Assembly (NCBI GenBank): GCA_003445795.1
Contig: DMCN01000008.1
Span: 14,508 to 63,949 of the forward strand
Source of the DNA: Gallionellaceae bacterium
GTDB taxonomy: Bacteria > Pseudomonadota > Gammaproteobacteria > Burkholderiales > Gallionellaceae
Direction: 5' to 3'
Length of the DNA stretch: 49,442 nt
Shown here: in pieces, positions 31,483 through 41,350 of the stretch
Position numbering within the stretch: the stretch's first letter is position 1
How the letters are laid out: each line of letters starts with the position of its first letter
Notes under the pieces: model-generated
Told to the model about the DNA's origin: nothing
The model's database searches: none
Seen by the model: only the letters and a program-made list of their open reading frames with translations
Translations under genes and position numbers: made by a program

Positions 31483-32831
<1,349 letters not shown>

Positions 32832-32832
<1 letters not shown>

Positions 32833-33404
32833 TGACCACCATCGTTAGCAACGACGAAGCTATCGCCGCCACCAAGCTCTGGCTGGAGAAGGCCGTGATC
32901 GGCCTCAACCTGTGCCCGTTCGCCAAGGGCGTGCACGTCAAGGGCCAGATACGCTACTTCGTCAGCGCGGCGACAACGCCGGAAGAGCTGCTGGTCGATG
33001 TGCAGCGCGAACTGGAAGTGCTGGCGGAAGCGAGTCGCGAGAAGATCGACACCATCCTGCTGATCCATCCGCATGTGCTGACCGACTTCCTCGACTACAA
33101 CGATTTTCTGGCCGTGGTCGATGCGGCGCTGGAAGATGCCGATCTGGCGGGCGAACTGCAAGTTGCCAGCATGCATCCGCAGTACCAGTTCGCCGACACC
33201 GAGCTGGACGACATCACCAACTTCACCAACCGCTCGCCCTATCCGACGCTGCACCTGATCCGCGAAGACAGTATCGACGAGGCGGTCGCATCGTTCCCCG
33301 AAGCCGAGATGATCTTTGAGAAGAACATGGAGACCATGCGCAAGCTGGGGCACGAGGGATGGAATGCGCTGGGGCTCGCGGAAGTGCAGAATCATAAAAA
33401 ATGA
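32832..33404 (+). CDS. DUF1415 family protein
   Basis: A 190-residue soluble protein of the DUF1415 family, whose function I do not know. The conserved opening is visible as TKLWLEKAVIGLNLCPFAKGVHVKGQIRYFVS, broken here as TKLWLEKAVIGLNLCPFAK and the following GVHVKGQIRYFVS. Further conserved parts are LIHPHVLTDFLDYNDFL and FTNRSPYPTLHLIREDSI. The lone Cys in NLCPFAK is a possible reactive residue. Its ATG shares one base with the rhlE stop (TAATG), so expression is probably coupled. The next gene is srkA. Confidence 0.9.
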
Positions 33405-33419
33405 AGTAGGGTGTTGGGC

Positions 33420-34400
33420 ATGACGACACCAGACTACTCCGCACTCACTCCCGATTGCGTACTCAACGCGCTGGAAAGCATCGGCCTGCGTTGCGATGGT
33501 CGCCTGCTTGCGCTCAACAGCTACGAGAACCGCGTCTATCAGATCGGCATCGAAGACGGCGCACCGCTGGTGGCCAAGTTCTACCGTCCCGCGCGCTGGA
33601 CGGATGAGGCTATCCTCGAAGAACACGCCTTCGTGCAGGAACTGGTCGAGCGCGAGATACCCGTGGTGCCCGCCATGGCCATCGATGGGAAAACACTGCA
33701 TCTGTCCGATGGATTCCGTTTTTCAGTCTTTGCCAAGCACGGCGGGCGCGCGCCCGAACTGGAGAACCGCGACACGCTGGAATGGCTTGGCCGTTTCCTT
33801 GGCCGCATCCATGCCGTCGGTGCGATCAAGGATTATCAGCATCGGCCCACTCTCGACATCGCAACGTTCGGCACCGAACCGCGCGATTTTCTCCTCGCCA
33901 ATGGTTTCATCCCCGCAGACATCGACGCCGCCTATCGCAGTGTGGTGCAACAGGCACTGGATGGCGTGCGCCACTGTTTCGACCGGGCAGGTGATGTGAA
34001 GCGTTTGCGTCTGCACGGCGACTGCCACGCAGGCAATGTGTTGTGGACGGATGACGGCCCGCATTTCGTCGACTTCGACGACAGTCGCATGGGGCCGGCA
34101 GTGCAGGACCTGTGGATGCTGCTCTCCGGCGAACGCGAGGATCGTGTGCGCCAGATGGGAGACGTGCTGGCGGGTTACGAGGACTTCTGCGAATTCGACG
34201 CGCGCGAGCTGCACCTCATCGAAGCCCTGCGCACCCTGCGTCTCATCCACTACTCGGCCTGGCTCGCCCGGCGCTGGGAAGATGCCGCTTTCAAGCAGGC
34301 CTTCCCCTGGTTCAACACGCAGATCTACTGGCAGAACCGCATCCTCGAATTGCGTGAACAGATCGCGCTGATGGAGGAGCCGCCGTTGTGGCAAAACTGA
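33420..34400 (+). CDS. srkA: Stress response Ser/Thr kinase SrkA (YihE/RdoA)
   Basis: A 326-residue aminoglycoside-phosphotransferase-fold protein kinase. In E. coli SrkA phosphorylates itself and other proteins and lowers cell death under stress, opposing MazF-type killing. The catalytic loop is HGDCHAGN (199-206, with Asp201), followed by the metal-binding FVDFDDSRMGPAVQDLWMLL (217-236), and LNSYENRVYQIG with VAKFYRP as the nucleotide-binding part. I chose the ATG at 33420 (MTTPDYSALT). A GTG three codons earlier is possible. E. coli srkA is followed by dsbA, but here the next gene is ychJ, overlapping by 13 bases. Confidence 0.94.
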   Translation: MTTPDYSALTPDCVLNALESIGLRCDGRLLALNSYENRVYQIGIEDGAPLVAKFYRPARWTDEAILEEHAFVQELVEREIPVVPAMAIDGKTLHLSDGFRFSVFAKHGGRAPELENRDTLEWLGRFLGRIHAVGAIKDYQHRPTLDIATFGTEPRDFLLANGFIPADIDAAYRSVVQQALDGVRHCFDRAGDVKRLRLHGDCHAGNVLWTDDGPHFVDFDDSRMGPAVQDLWMLLSGEREDRVRQMGDVLAGYEDFCEFDARELHLIEALRTLRLIHYSAWLARRWEDAAFKQAFPWFNTQIYWQNRILELREQIALMEEPPLWQN

Positions 34401-34777
34401 ACGAGTATTGCCCCTGCGGCAACGCCAAACCTTACACCGCCTGCTGTGCCCGCTACGTGGAAGGCAACGAACCTGCTCCCACCGCCGAAGCCCTCATGCG
34501 TTCTCGCTACACCGCCTACACCCTGCTTAAGGAAGACTACCTTCTGGAGACCTGGCATCCCACCACCCGGCCAACATCGTTGGGCCTGGCAGAAGAGGTG
34601 ACGACCAAATGGCTGGGTCTGGAAATCAAGCGCCACGAGAAACAGGATGCCGACCATGCCATCGTCGAGTTCGTCGCACGCTACAAGGTCAAAGGCCGCG
34701 CACACCGCCTGCACGAGGCCAGCCGCTTCGTGCGCGAGGCGGGACAGTGGTTCTATGTGGACGGCGATCTGGATTGA
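34388..34777 (+). CDS. ychJ: YchJ family protein (SEC-C motif, UPF0225)
   Basis: A 129-residue protein with the N-terminal SEC-C zinc-binding motif CPCGNAKPYTACC (8-20), followed by the NTF2-like YchJ middle domain with PTAEALMRSRYTAY (31-44) and YLLETWHPTTRP. Function is unknown. The SEC-C motif in SecA binds zinc and SecB. The start codon is GTG at 34388, inside the end of srkA. The C-terminal end WFYVDGDLD is as usual for the family. It is probably cotranscribed with DUF1415 and srkA. Confidence 0.92.
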   Translation: MAKLNEYCPCGNAKPYTACCARYVEGNEPAPTAEALMRSRYTAYTLLKEDYLLETWHPTTRPTSLGLAEEVTTKWLGLEIKRHEKQDADHAIVEFVARYKVKGRAHRLHEASRFVREAGQWFYVDGDLD

Positions 34778-34807
34778 GGCCGCTACCTCAGTATTTTTAA
34801 CCGCTCC

Positions 34808-34837
34808 TTCAGAATTTCGTTTCAAAGCCGTTATCAT
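34808..34837 (+). promoter_or_regulatory. Possible promoter of the kinase-HDOD-GAF gene
   Basis: TTCAGA (34808-34813) and TATCAT (34832-34837) are 18 bases apart. The boxes match the consensus at four and five of six positions. They lie in the 107-base gap before the gene. Confidence 0.4.
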
Positions 34838-34884
34838 CCGAAGCAGAGCGGATTGACCCCGCAGTTCTGGGAGGGACAACTTAC

Positions 34885-37245
34885 ATGGCGGCAAAGAGAA
34901 TCGGGCGCTTCAACATCCTGCGCGAGCTGGGCAAGGGGACGCAGGGCGCGGTGCATCTCGCCTACGATCCTCAGCTCGACCGTCAGGTCGCCATCAAGAC
35001 CTTGCGTCCGGGCGCGGCACACACCGAGTCGTTACTGCGCGAGGCGCGCATCGTCAGCAAACTCCAGCATGCCAACATCGTGCCGCTCTACGACGCGGGC
35101 GAGCAGGATGGCGAGCCCTATCTGGTCTGCGCCTATGTCGAAGGCGGCACCCTGCAGCGCATGCTGCGCGACGGCGCCCTACCGGCGGTGAAGTCGGCCG
35201 AGATCACCTGCCAACTGCTCGATGCACTCGAATATGCGCACCAGCAGGGTGTGCTGCACCTCGACATCAAACCCGGCAACATCATGATCGGCCAGCGCGG
35301 CCAGCCCATGCTGATGGATTTCGGCATCGCCCGACTGATGCAGGAGCAAAACGACGACAGCCAGGAAGTGATCGGCACGCCGCAATACATGGCGCCGGAA
35401 TGTATCTCCAACGGCGGCGTGGATGCCAGTTCTGACCTGTATTCCGTTGGCATGGGGCTATACGAGATGGTCGCGGGCGTCCCGGCCTTCACCGGCGACA
35501 ACGTCTTCAACGTCATGAACCGCGTGGTGCACGAAGCCGCCGCAGCGCCTTCCGTCCACAGTCCAGAGCTGGATGCGGGACTCGAAGCGATCATCATGAA
35601 GTCCATTGCCAAGAACAAGGAAGAACGCTATCGCGATGCCGCGAGCATGCGCGGCGCGCTCAAGACCTGGCTGGGCGAGCGCGGTGACTCTGCGGCCGGC
35701 GACGCACATGCCACGCTCGAATTCCTGCTGCGGCGCATGCGCAGCAAGAGCGATTTCCCCGCGCTCTCCAACATCATCACCGAGATCAACCAGATCGTCG
35801 CTTCCGAATCGGATAGCGCCAACAAACTGGCGCGCGCCATCCTGCAGGACTTCGCGCTCACCAACAAACTGCTGCGGCTGGTCAATACCGTCTCCTACGG
35901 CCAGTTCGGCGGCAACATCAGCACCATCTCCAAGGCCGTGGTGATCATGGGTTTCGAGACCGTGCGCAACATCGCGATGTCGCTGATCATGCTGGAATTC
36001 ATGCAGAACAAGACGCTCGCCCACCAGCTCAAGGACGAGGTGGTCGCCTCGTTCTTCTCCGGCGTGCTGGCCACGCAACTGGCAGTGGGGCGCAATATCC
36101 GCGATGCCGAAGAACTGATGATCTGCGCAATGTTCCAGAACCTCGGGCGCATGCTGGTGACCTATTACTTCTTTGACGAGAGCCAGGAGATATCGCGCCT
36201 GGTCGAACAGGGGCAGAACGAAGAGCAGGCCGCCATCAAGGTGCTTGGGCTGACGTACAACCAGATCGGCATCGGCGTAGCCAAGAGCTGGAACTTCCCC
36301 CAGCGCCTGCTCGACGGGATGGAACGCTTGCCTTCCGGGGAACCGGTGAAGAAGCCCAAGACAGAGATCGACCACATGCGCGCGACGGTGAATATGGCCA
36401 ACGACCTCTGCATGGTTGCCGCAGGGACCGCGCCGGGCGAAAAATCGCAGGCGCTCAACCGCGTGCGGCTGCGCTACCAGGATGCGCTCGATATCCCAGA
36501 GCACAAGCTCAACGCCGCGCTGGAGACCGGCCTGCAGGAGCTCACGCGCCGCGCGATGACGCTGGAGATCAACACTGCGCGCAGCCCGCTGGTGAAGAAG
36601 GTGCGGCAATGGAGCGGGCAAGCCATCGACACGCTGCCGGAGGATACGAAGAAAGCCGATGTGATGAACGGTGTGCACGGTATCGAGTCGGCGCTGAACG
36701 AGGCAGAGAAGCAAGCGCCGCAAGCCCGTCCCGATCCCGCGACCGTGATGGGGGCAGGTATCCAGGACGTGACCAACACACTGGTCGAGGACTTCAAACT
36801 CAACGACGTGCTGTTGATGGTGCTGGAGACCATCTACCGCGGCTTGGGTTTCAGGCGCGCCATCATCTGCATCCGCGACAACAAGATCAACGCCATGGTG
36901 GCGCGCATGGGACTGGGTGCGGGTGTGGACGAAGTGATCCCGCGCTTCCGCTTCAAGATATCATTCGAGCCGGACGTGTTTCACCTGGCTATCGAAAAGG
37001 GCGTCGATATCGTCATCGAGGACCGGAACGCGGCGAGCATCGCCAGCAAGATACCGGCCTGGTACAAGCAGGCGCTCGATGCCGAGAGCTTCATCCTGCT
37101 GCCCATCGTCATCAGCAAAAAGACCGTTGGCCTGTTCTATGCCGACATGCAGCAGGCCAACACGCTGAAACTGTCCGAGCAGCAGTTGTCGCTGCTGCGC
37201 ACCCTGCGTAATCAGGCGGTGCTGGCGATCAAGCAGAAGATGTAG
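34885..37245 (+). CDS. Ser/Thr protein kinase-HDOD-GAF fusion protein
   Basis: A 786-residue soluble signalling protein. Residues 8-263 are a Hanks-type kinase: glycine loop GKGTQGAV (16-23), Lys38 in VAIK, catalytic HLDIKPGN (125-132), DFG (145-147) and APE (170-172). Residues about 285-490 are an HDOD domain, a non-enzymatic HD-like fold used in signalling (FALTNKLLRLVNTVSYG and ISTISKAVVIMGFETVRNIA are typical). Residues about 620-785 resemble a GAF domain that could bind a small ligand. It has no membrane segment, unlike many bacterial kinases of this type. Targets and ligand are unknown. A GGGAGG lies upstream of the ATG. The next gene is gcvR. Confidence 0.92.
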   Translation: MAAKRIGRFNILRELGKGTQGAVHLAYDPQLDRQVAIKTLRPGAAHTESLLREARIVSKLQHANIVPLYDAGEQDGEPYLVCAYVEGGTLQRMLRDGALPAVKSAEITCQLLDALEYAHQQGVLHLDIKPGNIMIGQRGQPMLMDFGIARLMQEQNDDSQEVIGTPQYMAPECISNGGVDASSDLYSVGMGLYEMVAGVPAFTGDNVFNVMNRVVHEAAAAPSVHSPELDAGLEAIIMKSIAKNKEERYRDAASMRGALKTWLGERGDSAAGDAHATLEFLLRRMRSKSDFPALSNIITEINQIVASESDSANKLARAILQDFALTNKLLRLVNTVSYGQFGGNISTISKAVVIMGFETVRNIAMSLIMLEFMQNKTLAHQLKDEVVASFFSGVLATQLAVGRNIRDAEELMICAMFQNLGRMLVTYYFFDESQEISRLVEQGQNEEQAAIKVLGLTYNQIGIGVAKSWNFPQRLLDGMERLPSGEPVKKPKTEIDHMRATVNMANDLCMVAAGTAPGEKSQALNRVRLRYQDALDIPEHKLNAALETGLQELTRRAMTLEINTARSPLVKKVRQWSGQAIDTLPEDTKKADVMNGVHGIESALNEAEKQAPQARPDPATVMGAGIQDVTNTLVEDFKLNDVLLMVLETIYRGLGFRRAIICIRDNKINAMVARMGLGAGVDEVIPRFRFKISFEPDVFHLAIEKGVDIVIEDRNAASIASKIPAWYKQALDAESFILLPIVISKKTVGLFYADMQQANTLKLSEQQLSLLRTLRNQAVLAIKQKM

Positions 37246-37317
37246 ACGAACCATCTCCCCGAGTCGGCGCTGAGCCACTACAATGCAGTCGTCATCAACC
37301 CGTCCGTATCCGCACTC

Positions 37318-37863
37318 ATGAACACAGAAACAGAGAACAACTGTCTCGCCATCACCGCCACCGGCGAAGACCGTGTCGGCCTGGTCGAGCGTCTGACCGG
37401 CAAGATCGCCGACAGCGGCTGCAACATAGAAGAGAGCCGCATGGCCGTGCTGGGCGGAGAGTTCGTCCAGTTCATGCTGCTCACCGGCCCCTGGCACGCC
37501 TTGTCAAAACTGGAGACGCAACTGCCCGCATTCGCTGACCAGATCGGCCTCACCATCCACTGCAAGCGCACCCGCAAGCAGGAAAGCAAACTCAAGTCAG
37601 CCCCCTACAGCGTCGAACTCACCGCACTCGACCAGCCCGGCGTCGCGAACAAGCTGGCTGCCTTCTTCGCGCGCCAAGGCATCAACATCGAAGAGTTGCA
37701 GACCAGCACCTACGCCGCACCGCACACCGGCGCCCCCATGCTCTCCATGGTCATGACCGTGGGCATCCGCGCCAACGTGCACATCCCCACGCTGCGCGGC
37801 GATTTTCTGGATTACTGCGATGATTTGAATCTGGACGCGACGCTGGAGCCGGTGCGGGGGTGA
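37318..37863 (+). CDS. gcvR: Two-ACT-domain regulator, GcvR-like
   Basis: A 181-residue protein made of two ACT domains (about 8-85 and 95-175). In E. coli GcvR binds glycine and blocks the activator GcvA of the glycine-cleavage genes. Family features are ITATGEDRVGLVERLTGKIADSGCNIEESRMAVLGGEF in the first domain, split as ITATGEDRVGLVERLTGKI and ADSGCNIEESRMAVLGGEF, and LTALDQPGVANKLAAFFARQ with GINIEELQT in the second. No gcvA is in this window, so the symbol rests on domain layout and length. It is preceded by a 72-base gap with a TACAAT element (37279-37284) but no good -35. Confidence 0.82.
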   Translation: MNTETENNCLAITATGEDRVGLVERLTGKIADSGCNIEESRMAVLGGEFVQFMLLTGPWHALSKLETQLPAFADQIGLTIHCKRTRKQESKLKSAPYSVELTALDQPGVANKLAAFFARQGINIEELQTSTYAAPHTGAPMLSMVMTVGIRANVHIPTLRGDFLDYCDDLNLDATLEPVRG

Positions 37864-37977
37864 GGTAGAAGAGGTGTAACGTGCATTGCGCGGATGTGCT
37901 GCTGCATGGTTGTATATTTAAGGCCCCGATAGTAGGACAATTGGACTGTAGTTAACAAACGTTCAGATAGCGCGCAA

Positions 37978-39438
37978 ATGAATCTCAGAATATCTCCCTC
38001 CGACATATTCCCCTGGAATGAAAATTTCCAGACGGGACTCTCTGTCATCGACGAGCAGCATCGCAAGCTGGTCGAGCTGTTGAACAAGCTTGCCAGTCAT
38101 CTGGCTTACGGGGTCGAGAAGCCCGAGCTGAATATGATCTTCGGTGAGTTGACCGAATATGCCCAGTACCATTTCAAGACCGAAGAGTCGATCTGGGAAA
38201 AATATCTTTCGGCGGATGAGCTGCCAATCGAACATGCCAGGACGCACCAGAGTTTCGTGGCCGAAGTGCTCAAACTCAGGGGCAAGCAGGATGAGTTCGC
38301 CACCGAACAGGTGATCGAAGAGATCGTGGTGTTTCTTACACACTGGCTGGCGTTCCATATCCTCGAGTCCGACAAACACATGGCCAAGATCGTGCTTTCC
38401 GTGCAGCTCGGGCTGACGCTGGACGAGGCCAAGGACAAGGCGCGCATGGAGATGAGCGGCGCTTTGCGCGTGCTGATCGAAACCATCCTGAACATGTACG
38501 ACACGCTCTCCACGCGCACCCTGCAACTGATGCGCGAGGTTGCCGAGCGGCAGCGGGCGGAAGATAAATTGCGTCTGACCAGAAAAGTCATCGACAGCAC
38601 GCTGGAGTCGATCTTCATCACCGATCAGGATGGGATGATCATCGATACCAATCCTTCGTTCTGTCTCGACGTGCAGCTTGATCATGCGCAGATCGTCGGC
38701 AGGGATGTGCGGCAATTGAAGCCGAGTCTGTTCAGCCAGGACAAATCCGACGAGATATGGAGAACGGCGACCGAAAGCGGCCATTGGGCGGGCGAGACAG
38801 TGGGGCACGATGCGGAAGGCGAGATCGAAGGGGCATGGCTGGCACTTTCCTCGATCAAGGATGGTCATGGCGTCATCACCCACTACGTCGGTGTGATCTC
38901 GTCGATCACCCATCTGGTGAAACGCCAGCAGATACTGGAAGTGGAGGCCAACCACGATGCGCTGACCGGTCTGCCCAATCGCCGGTTGCTACAGGACCGG
39001 CTCGACCAAGCGATCACGCGCAGCAATCGCGCCGGCCGCGTGATGGCCTTGTGCTTCCTCGACCTGGACGGTTTCAAGCAGGTCAACGATTCGCTGGGGC
39101 ATGACGCGGGAGACGATGCGTTGCGCCTCGTCGCAGCGCGTCTGGGCAAAGCGCTGCGCGGGGAAGATACGGTGGCGCGTATGGGCGGGGACGAATTCGT
39201 TCTGCTGCTGGGTGATCTGGATAGCGAGGAGAGTGCGGTGCAATTCCTCAACAGGGTACTGAAGGATATCGCGCTGCCAATGTCGATCAGCGGCAAGCCC
39301 GCCGCAGTCACCGCCAGCATCGGGGTGACTTTCTATCCGCGTGACCAGAGCACGCCCGAGTTGTTACTCAAGCATGCCGACGAGGCGATGTTGACGGCGA
39401 AAAGAGAAGGCAAGTCGCGCTATCACTTCTACTCCTGA
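37978..39438 (+). CDS. Hemerythrin-PAS-GGDEF diguanylate cyclase
   Basis: A 486-residue cytoplasmic protein with an N-terminal bacteriohemerythrin domain (about 10-140), a PAS domain (about 200-315) and a GGDEF domain (325-486). The di-iron ligands are complete: H28, H65, E69, H86, H90, H127 and D132. The cyclase motif GGDEF is at 403-407, with RGED at 394-397 as the inhibitory site. A helical linker (about 145-198) joins sensor and PAS. The order is the reverse of the 15272-18013 protein, where hemerythrin is at the C-terminus. It should couple O2 or iron redox state to cyclic-di-GMP. There is no membrane segment. Confidence 0.94.
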   Translation: MNLRISPSDIFPWNENFQTGLSVIDEQHRKLVELLNKLASHLAYGVEKPELNMIFGELTEYAQYHFKTEESIWEKYLSADELPIEHARTHQSFVAEVLKLRGKQDEFATEQVIEEIVVFLTHWLAFHILESDKHMAKIVLSVQLGLTLDEAKDKARMEMSGALRVLIETILNMYDTLSTRTLQLMREVAERQRAEDKLRLTRKVIDSTLESIFITDQDGMIIDTNPSFCLDVQLDHAQIVGRDVRQLKPSLFSQDKSDEIWRTATESGHWAGETVGHDAEGEIEGAWLALSSIKDGHGVITHYVGVISSITHLVKRQQILEVEANHDALTGLPNRRLLQDRLDQAITRSNRAGRVMALCFLDLDGFKQVNDSLGHDAGDDALRLVAARLGKALRGEDTVARMGGDEFVLLLGDLDSEESAVQFLNRVLKDIALPMSISGKPAAVTASIGVTFYPRDQSTPELLLKHADEAMLTAKREGKSRYHFYS

Positions 39439-39456
39439 GCGCGGCTGACGGAGCGC

Positions 39457-39726
39457 TCATCTTGCCGGCTTGGGGCGCGGCTTGCTGTAGAGGACTTTGA
39501 GCTGGAATATCTCCTGCCAGGCTCTTTCCGGAAAACCGTCCCTGTCCATCCTGCCGCCGCCGCGGCCGTTGGGCTGCAACAGGTCGGCCAAATAGGATTC
39601 GGCTTCGGGGGAGTTCCAGAGTTTGACGATCTTCTCCAGGATATGCGGGAACTTGTCGTTGAGGATCTGCGGGTACTGGTTGGGGGCACATCTAAGCGTT
39701 TGCATGACGACATCTTTGCTGATCAT
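39457..39726 (-). CDS. Small conserved-looking protein of unknown function
   Basis: An 89-residue protein that I cannot assign. GGAGAG lies upstream on the minus strand and decides the ATG at 39726 (MISKDVVMQTLRC) over the longer frame starting at 39813. The middle is helical (LNDKFPHILEKIVKLWNSPEAESYLADLL), followed by a Gly/Arg-rich loop NGRGGGRMDRDGFP and a helical end. No signal peptide or membrane segment is present. The DGFP element reminds me of small proteins common in iron-oxidising betaproteobacteria, but that is memory, not proof. It lies between two GGDEF genes and opposite to them. Confidence 0.65.
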   Translation of the reverse strand: MISKDVVMQTLRCAPNQYPQILNDKFPHILEKIVKLWNSPEAESYLADLLQPNGRGGGRMDRDGFPERAWQEIFQLKVLYSKPRPKPAR

Positions 39727-39976
39727 CGTTACTCTCCATGGCCATTGGAAATCTCTAGGCAGAACATAGAATTGCGCGTACCGCCATCCAGAACGAAGCG
39801 TAGAACGGGGCAAGCACCCGCGTCAATACCAATTGTTAGGAAGTGGTCTGAGTGCGATTCGGGGGCAGGGGACATTCCCGAGCTGGGCACTCTGCAATAG
39901 CGTATTTGCAAACGACTGTCTTTTGTCAAAGTAGGTAGAATTCGCGCACACGCGGCTTCCTCCAGGAAAGAAGAAC

Positions 39977-41257
39977 ATGGCGATCAAACGAACACATGGG
40001 TATCCGGTCATCATCATCGGTGCAGGACGCGGCGGAGCCGCACTGCTGGAGATGTTCATGGAGGACAGTCTGGTCAAAGTGCTCGCCATCGCCGACACCG
40101 ACCCGCATGCCCCCGGCCTGAGACTGGCCGAGGAGTACGACATTCCCGTTTTTCACGATGCCATTCAGGCGCTACATGCTTGCAAGGACTACCCCGAGAG
40201 CATCATCTACAACCTGTCGCACGACGAGGCCGTCACCGCCGAGGCGGGCAAACTGTTCCGCGACAAGCATATCGCGAGCGGGCAGGAGGTAAAACTGTTC
40301 TGGCAGATGGTCACCAACCTGAAGCAGATCAAGGGTGAGTTGGAGCGCAGCCAGGACCAGTTGCAATCCATCATCCGCAACGTGATGGACGGCATCATCA
40401 CAATCAACGAACGTGGCGAAATAGAGGGTTTCAATCCGGCGGCCGAGGAGATCTTTGGCTATCCGCAGCAGGAGGTGATGGGCAAGAATGTCAGCATGTT
40501 GATGCCGGAGCCGGACCGCAGCGCGCATGATGGCTATATCCGTCGGCATGCCAAGACCGGCAAGAGCAACATACTCGGCGTGCGCGGGCGCGAAGTCATG
40601 GCGATGCGCAAGAACGGCGATGTGTTCCCGATGGAGCTGTCGGCTTCCGAGATGAGCCTGGGCGGACACCGCTACTACATCGGCATCGTGCGCGACATCT
40701 CCGAGCGCAAGCGCGCCGAACAGAAGATCGCCCATCTGGCGCACTACGACTTCCTCACCGACCTGCCCAATCGCGCGCTGTTTCTCGACATCCTCAACCA
40801 CTCGGTGCAATTGGCCAAGCGCAGCAAGATCAAGGTGGCTGTGCTATTCCTCGATCTGGACGGCTTCAAGAAGATCAACGACACGTTGGGCCACGATGCG
40901 GGCGACCTGCTACTCAAGGAAGTAGCCAAACGCTTCCGGGGATGCATCCGCAGCGCGGATACCGTGGCGCGCGTGGGCGGCGACGAGTTCATCTTCGTGC
41001 TGGACAACATCGGCGCCGAGGAGAATGCACGCAACGTCGCCAACAAACTCATCGCCGCGCTGGCTGCCCCTTTCGACCTGAAAGGGCAGAGCTGCCGCGT
41101 TGGCGGCAGCATCGGCATCTCTCTCTATCCGGACGATGCGCAGGAGGCCAATGAACTCGTCAAGCAGGCGGACGAGGCGATGTATCTGGCCAAGCAGAGC
41201 GGCAAGAACAACTGCAAACACTATCGGGAGTTGATGCAGGTCCGCCACGGCGCTTGA
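39977..41257 (+). CDS. Rossmann-PAS-GGDEF diguanylate cyclase
   Basis: A 426-residue soluble protein with three parts. The N-terminus (about 8-100) looks like a Rossmann dinucleotide-binding fold: VIIIGAGRGG gives GxGxxG at Gly15, Gly17 and Gly20, with an acidic residue (Asp40) near the end of the second strand, as in NAD-binding domains. A PAS domain (125-245) follows, with MRKNGDVFPMELSASEMSL, and then a GGDEF domain (250-420) with the motif at 334-338 and RSAD (325-328) as inhibitory site. The arrangement suggests cyclic-di-GMP synthesis governed by NAD(H) or a related cofactor. The 250-base gap upstream has no convincing promoter, only TAGAAT at 39936-39941. Confidence 0.9.
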   Translation: MAIKRTHGYPVIIIGAGRGGAALLEMFMEDSLVKVLAIADTDPHAPGLRLAEEYDIPVFHDAIQALHACKDYPESIIYNLSHDEAVTAEAGKLFRDKHIASGQEVKLFWQMVTNLKQIKGELERSQDQLQSIIRNVMDGIITINERGEIEGFNPAAEEIFGYPQQEVMGKNVSMLMPEPDRSAHDGYIRRHAKTGKSNILGVRGREVMAMRKNGDVFPMELSASEMSLGGHRYYIGIVRDISERKRAEQKIAHLAHYDFLTDLPNRALFLDILNHSVQLAKRSKIKVAVLFLDLDGFKKINDTLGHDAGDLLLKEVAKRFRGCIRSADTVARVGGDEFIFVLDNIGAEENARNVANKLIAALAAPFDLKGQSCRVGGSIGISLYPDDAQEANELVKQADEAMYLAKQSGKNNCKHYRELMQVRHGA

Positions 41258-41306
41258 AGAAGTAGTCATTCCGGGAAATCCTGCTGTTTCAGCGTTAGAC
41301 ATTCCC

Positions 41307-41336
41307 CCGCCAAGCCTTTAGACTTGCGGCCTTTTT
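41307..41336 (+). terminator. Intrinsic terminator-like hairpin between the Rossmann-GGDEF gene and prfC
   Basis: CCGC-c-AAG (41307-41314) pairs with CTTGCGG (41323-41329), with one bulged base and an 8-base loop, followed by CCTTTTT. It would end transcription of the GGDEF gene 15 bases before prfC. Confidence 0.55.
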
Positions 41337-41350
41337 CACAGGTCAGCACC

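Noticed and set aside
37941..37969. TTGGAC with CAGATA as promoter of the hemerythrin-PAS-GGDEF gene
   Set aside because: The -10 candidate is too poor. No sigma-28 type element was found either.
39727..39976. 250-base gap before the Rossmann-GGDEF gene
   Set aside because: I looked for a small gene, repeat or RNA and saw only a lone TAGAAT element without matching -35. Nothing called.
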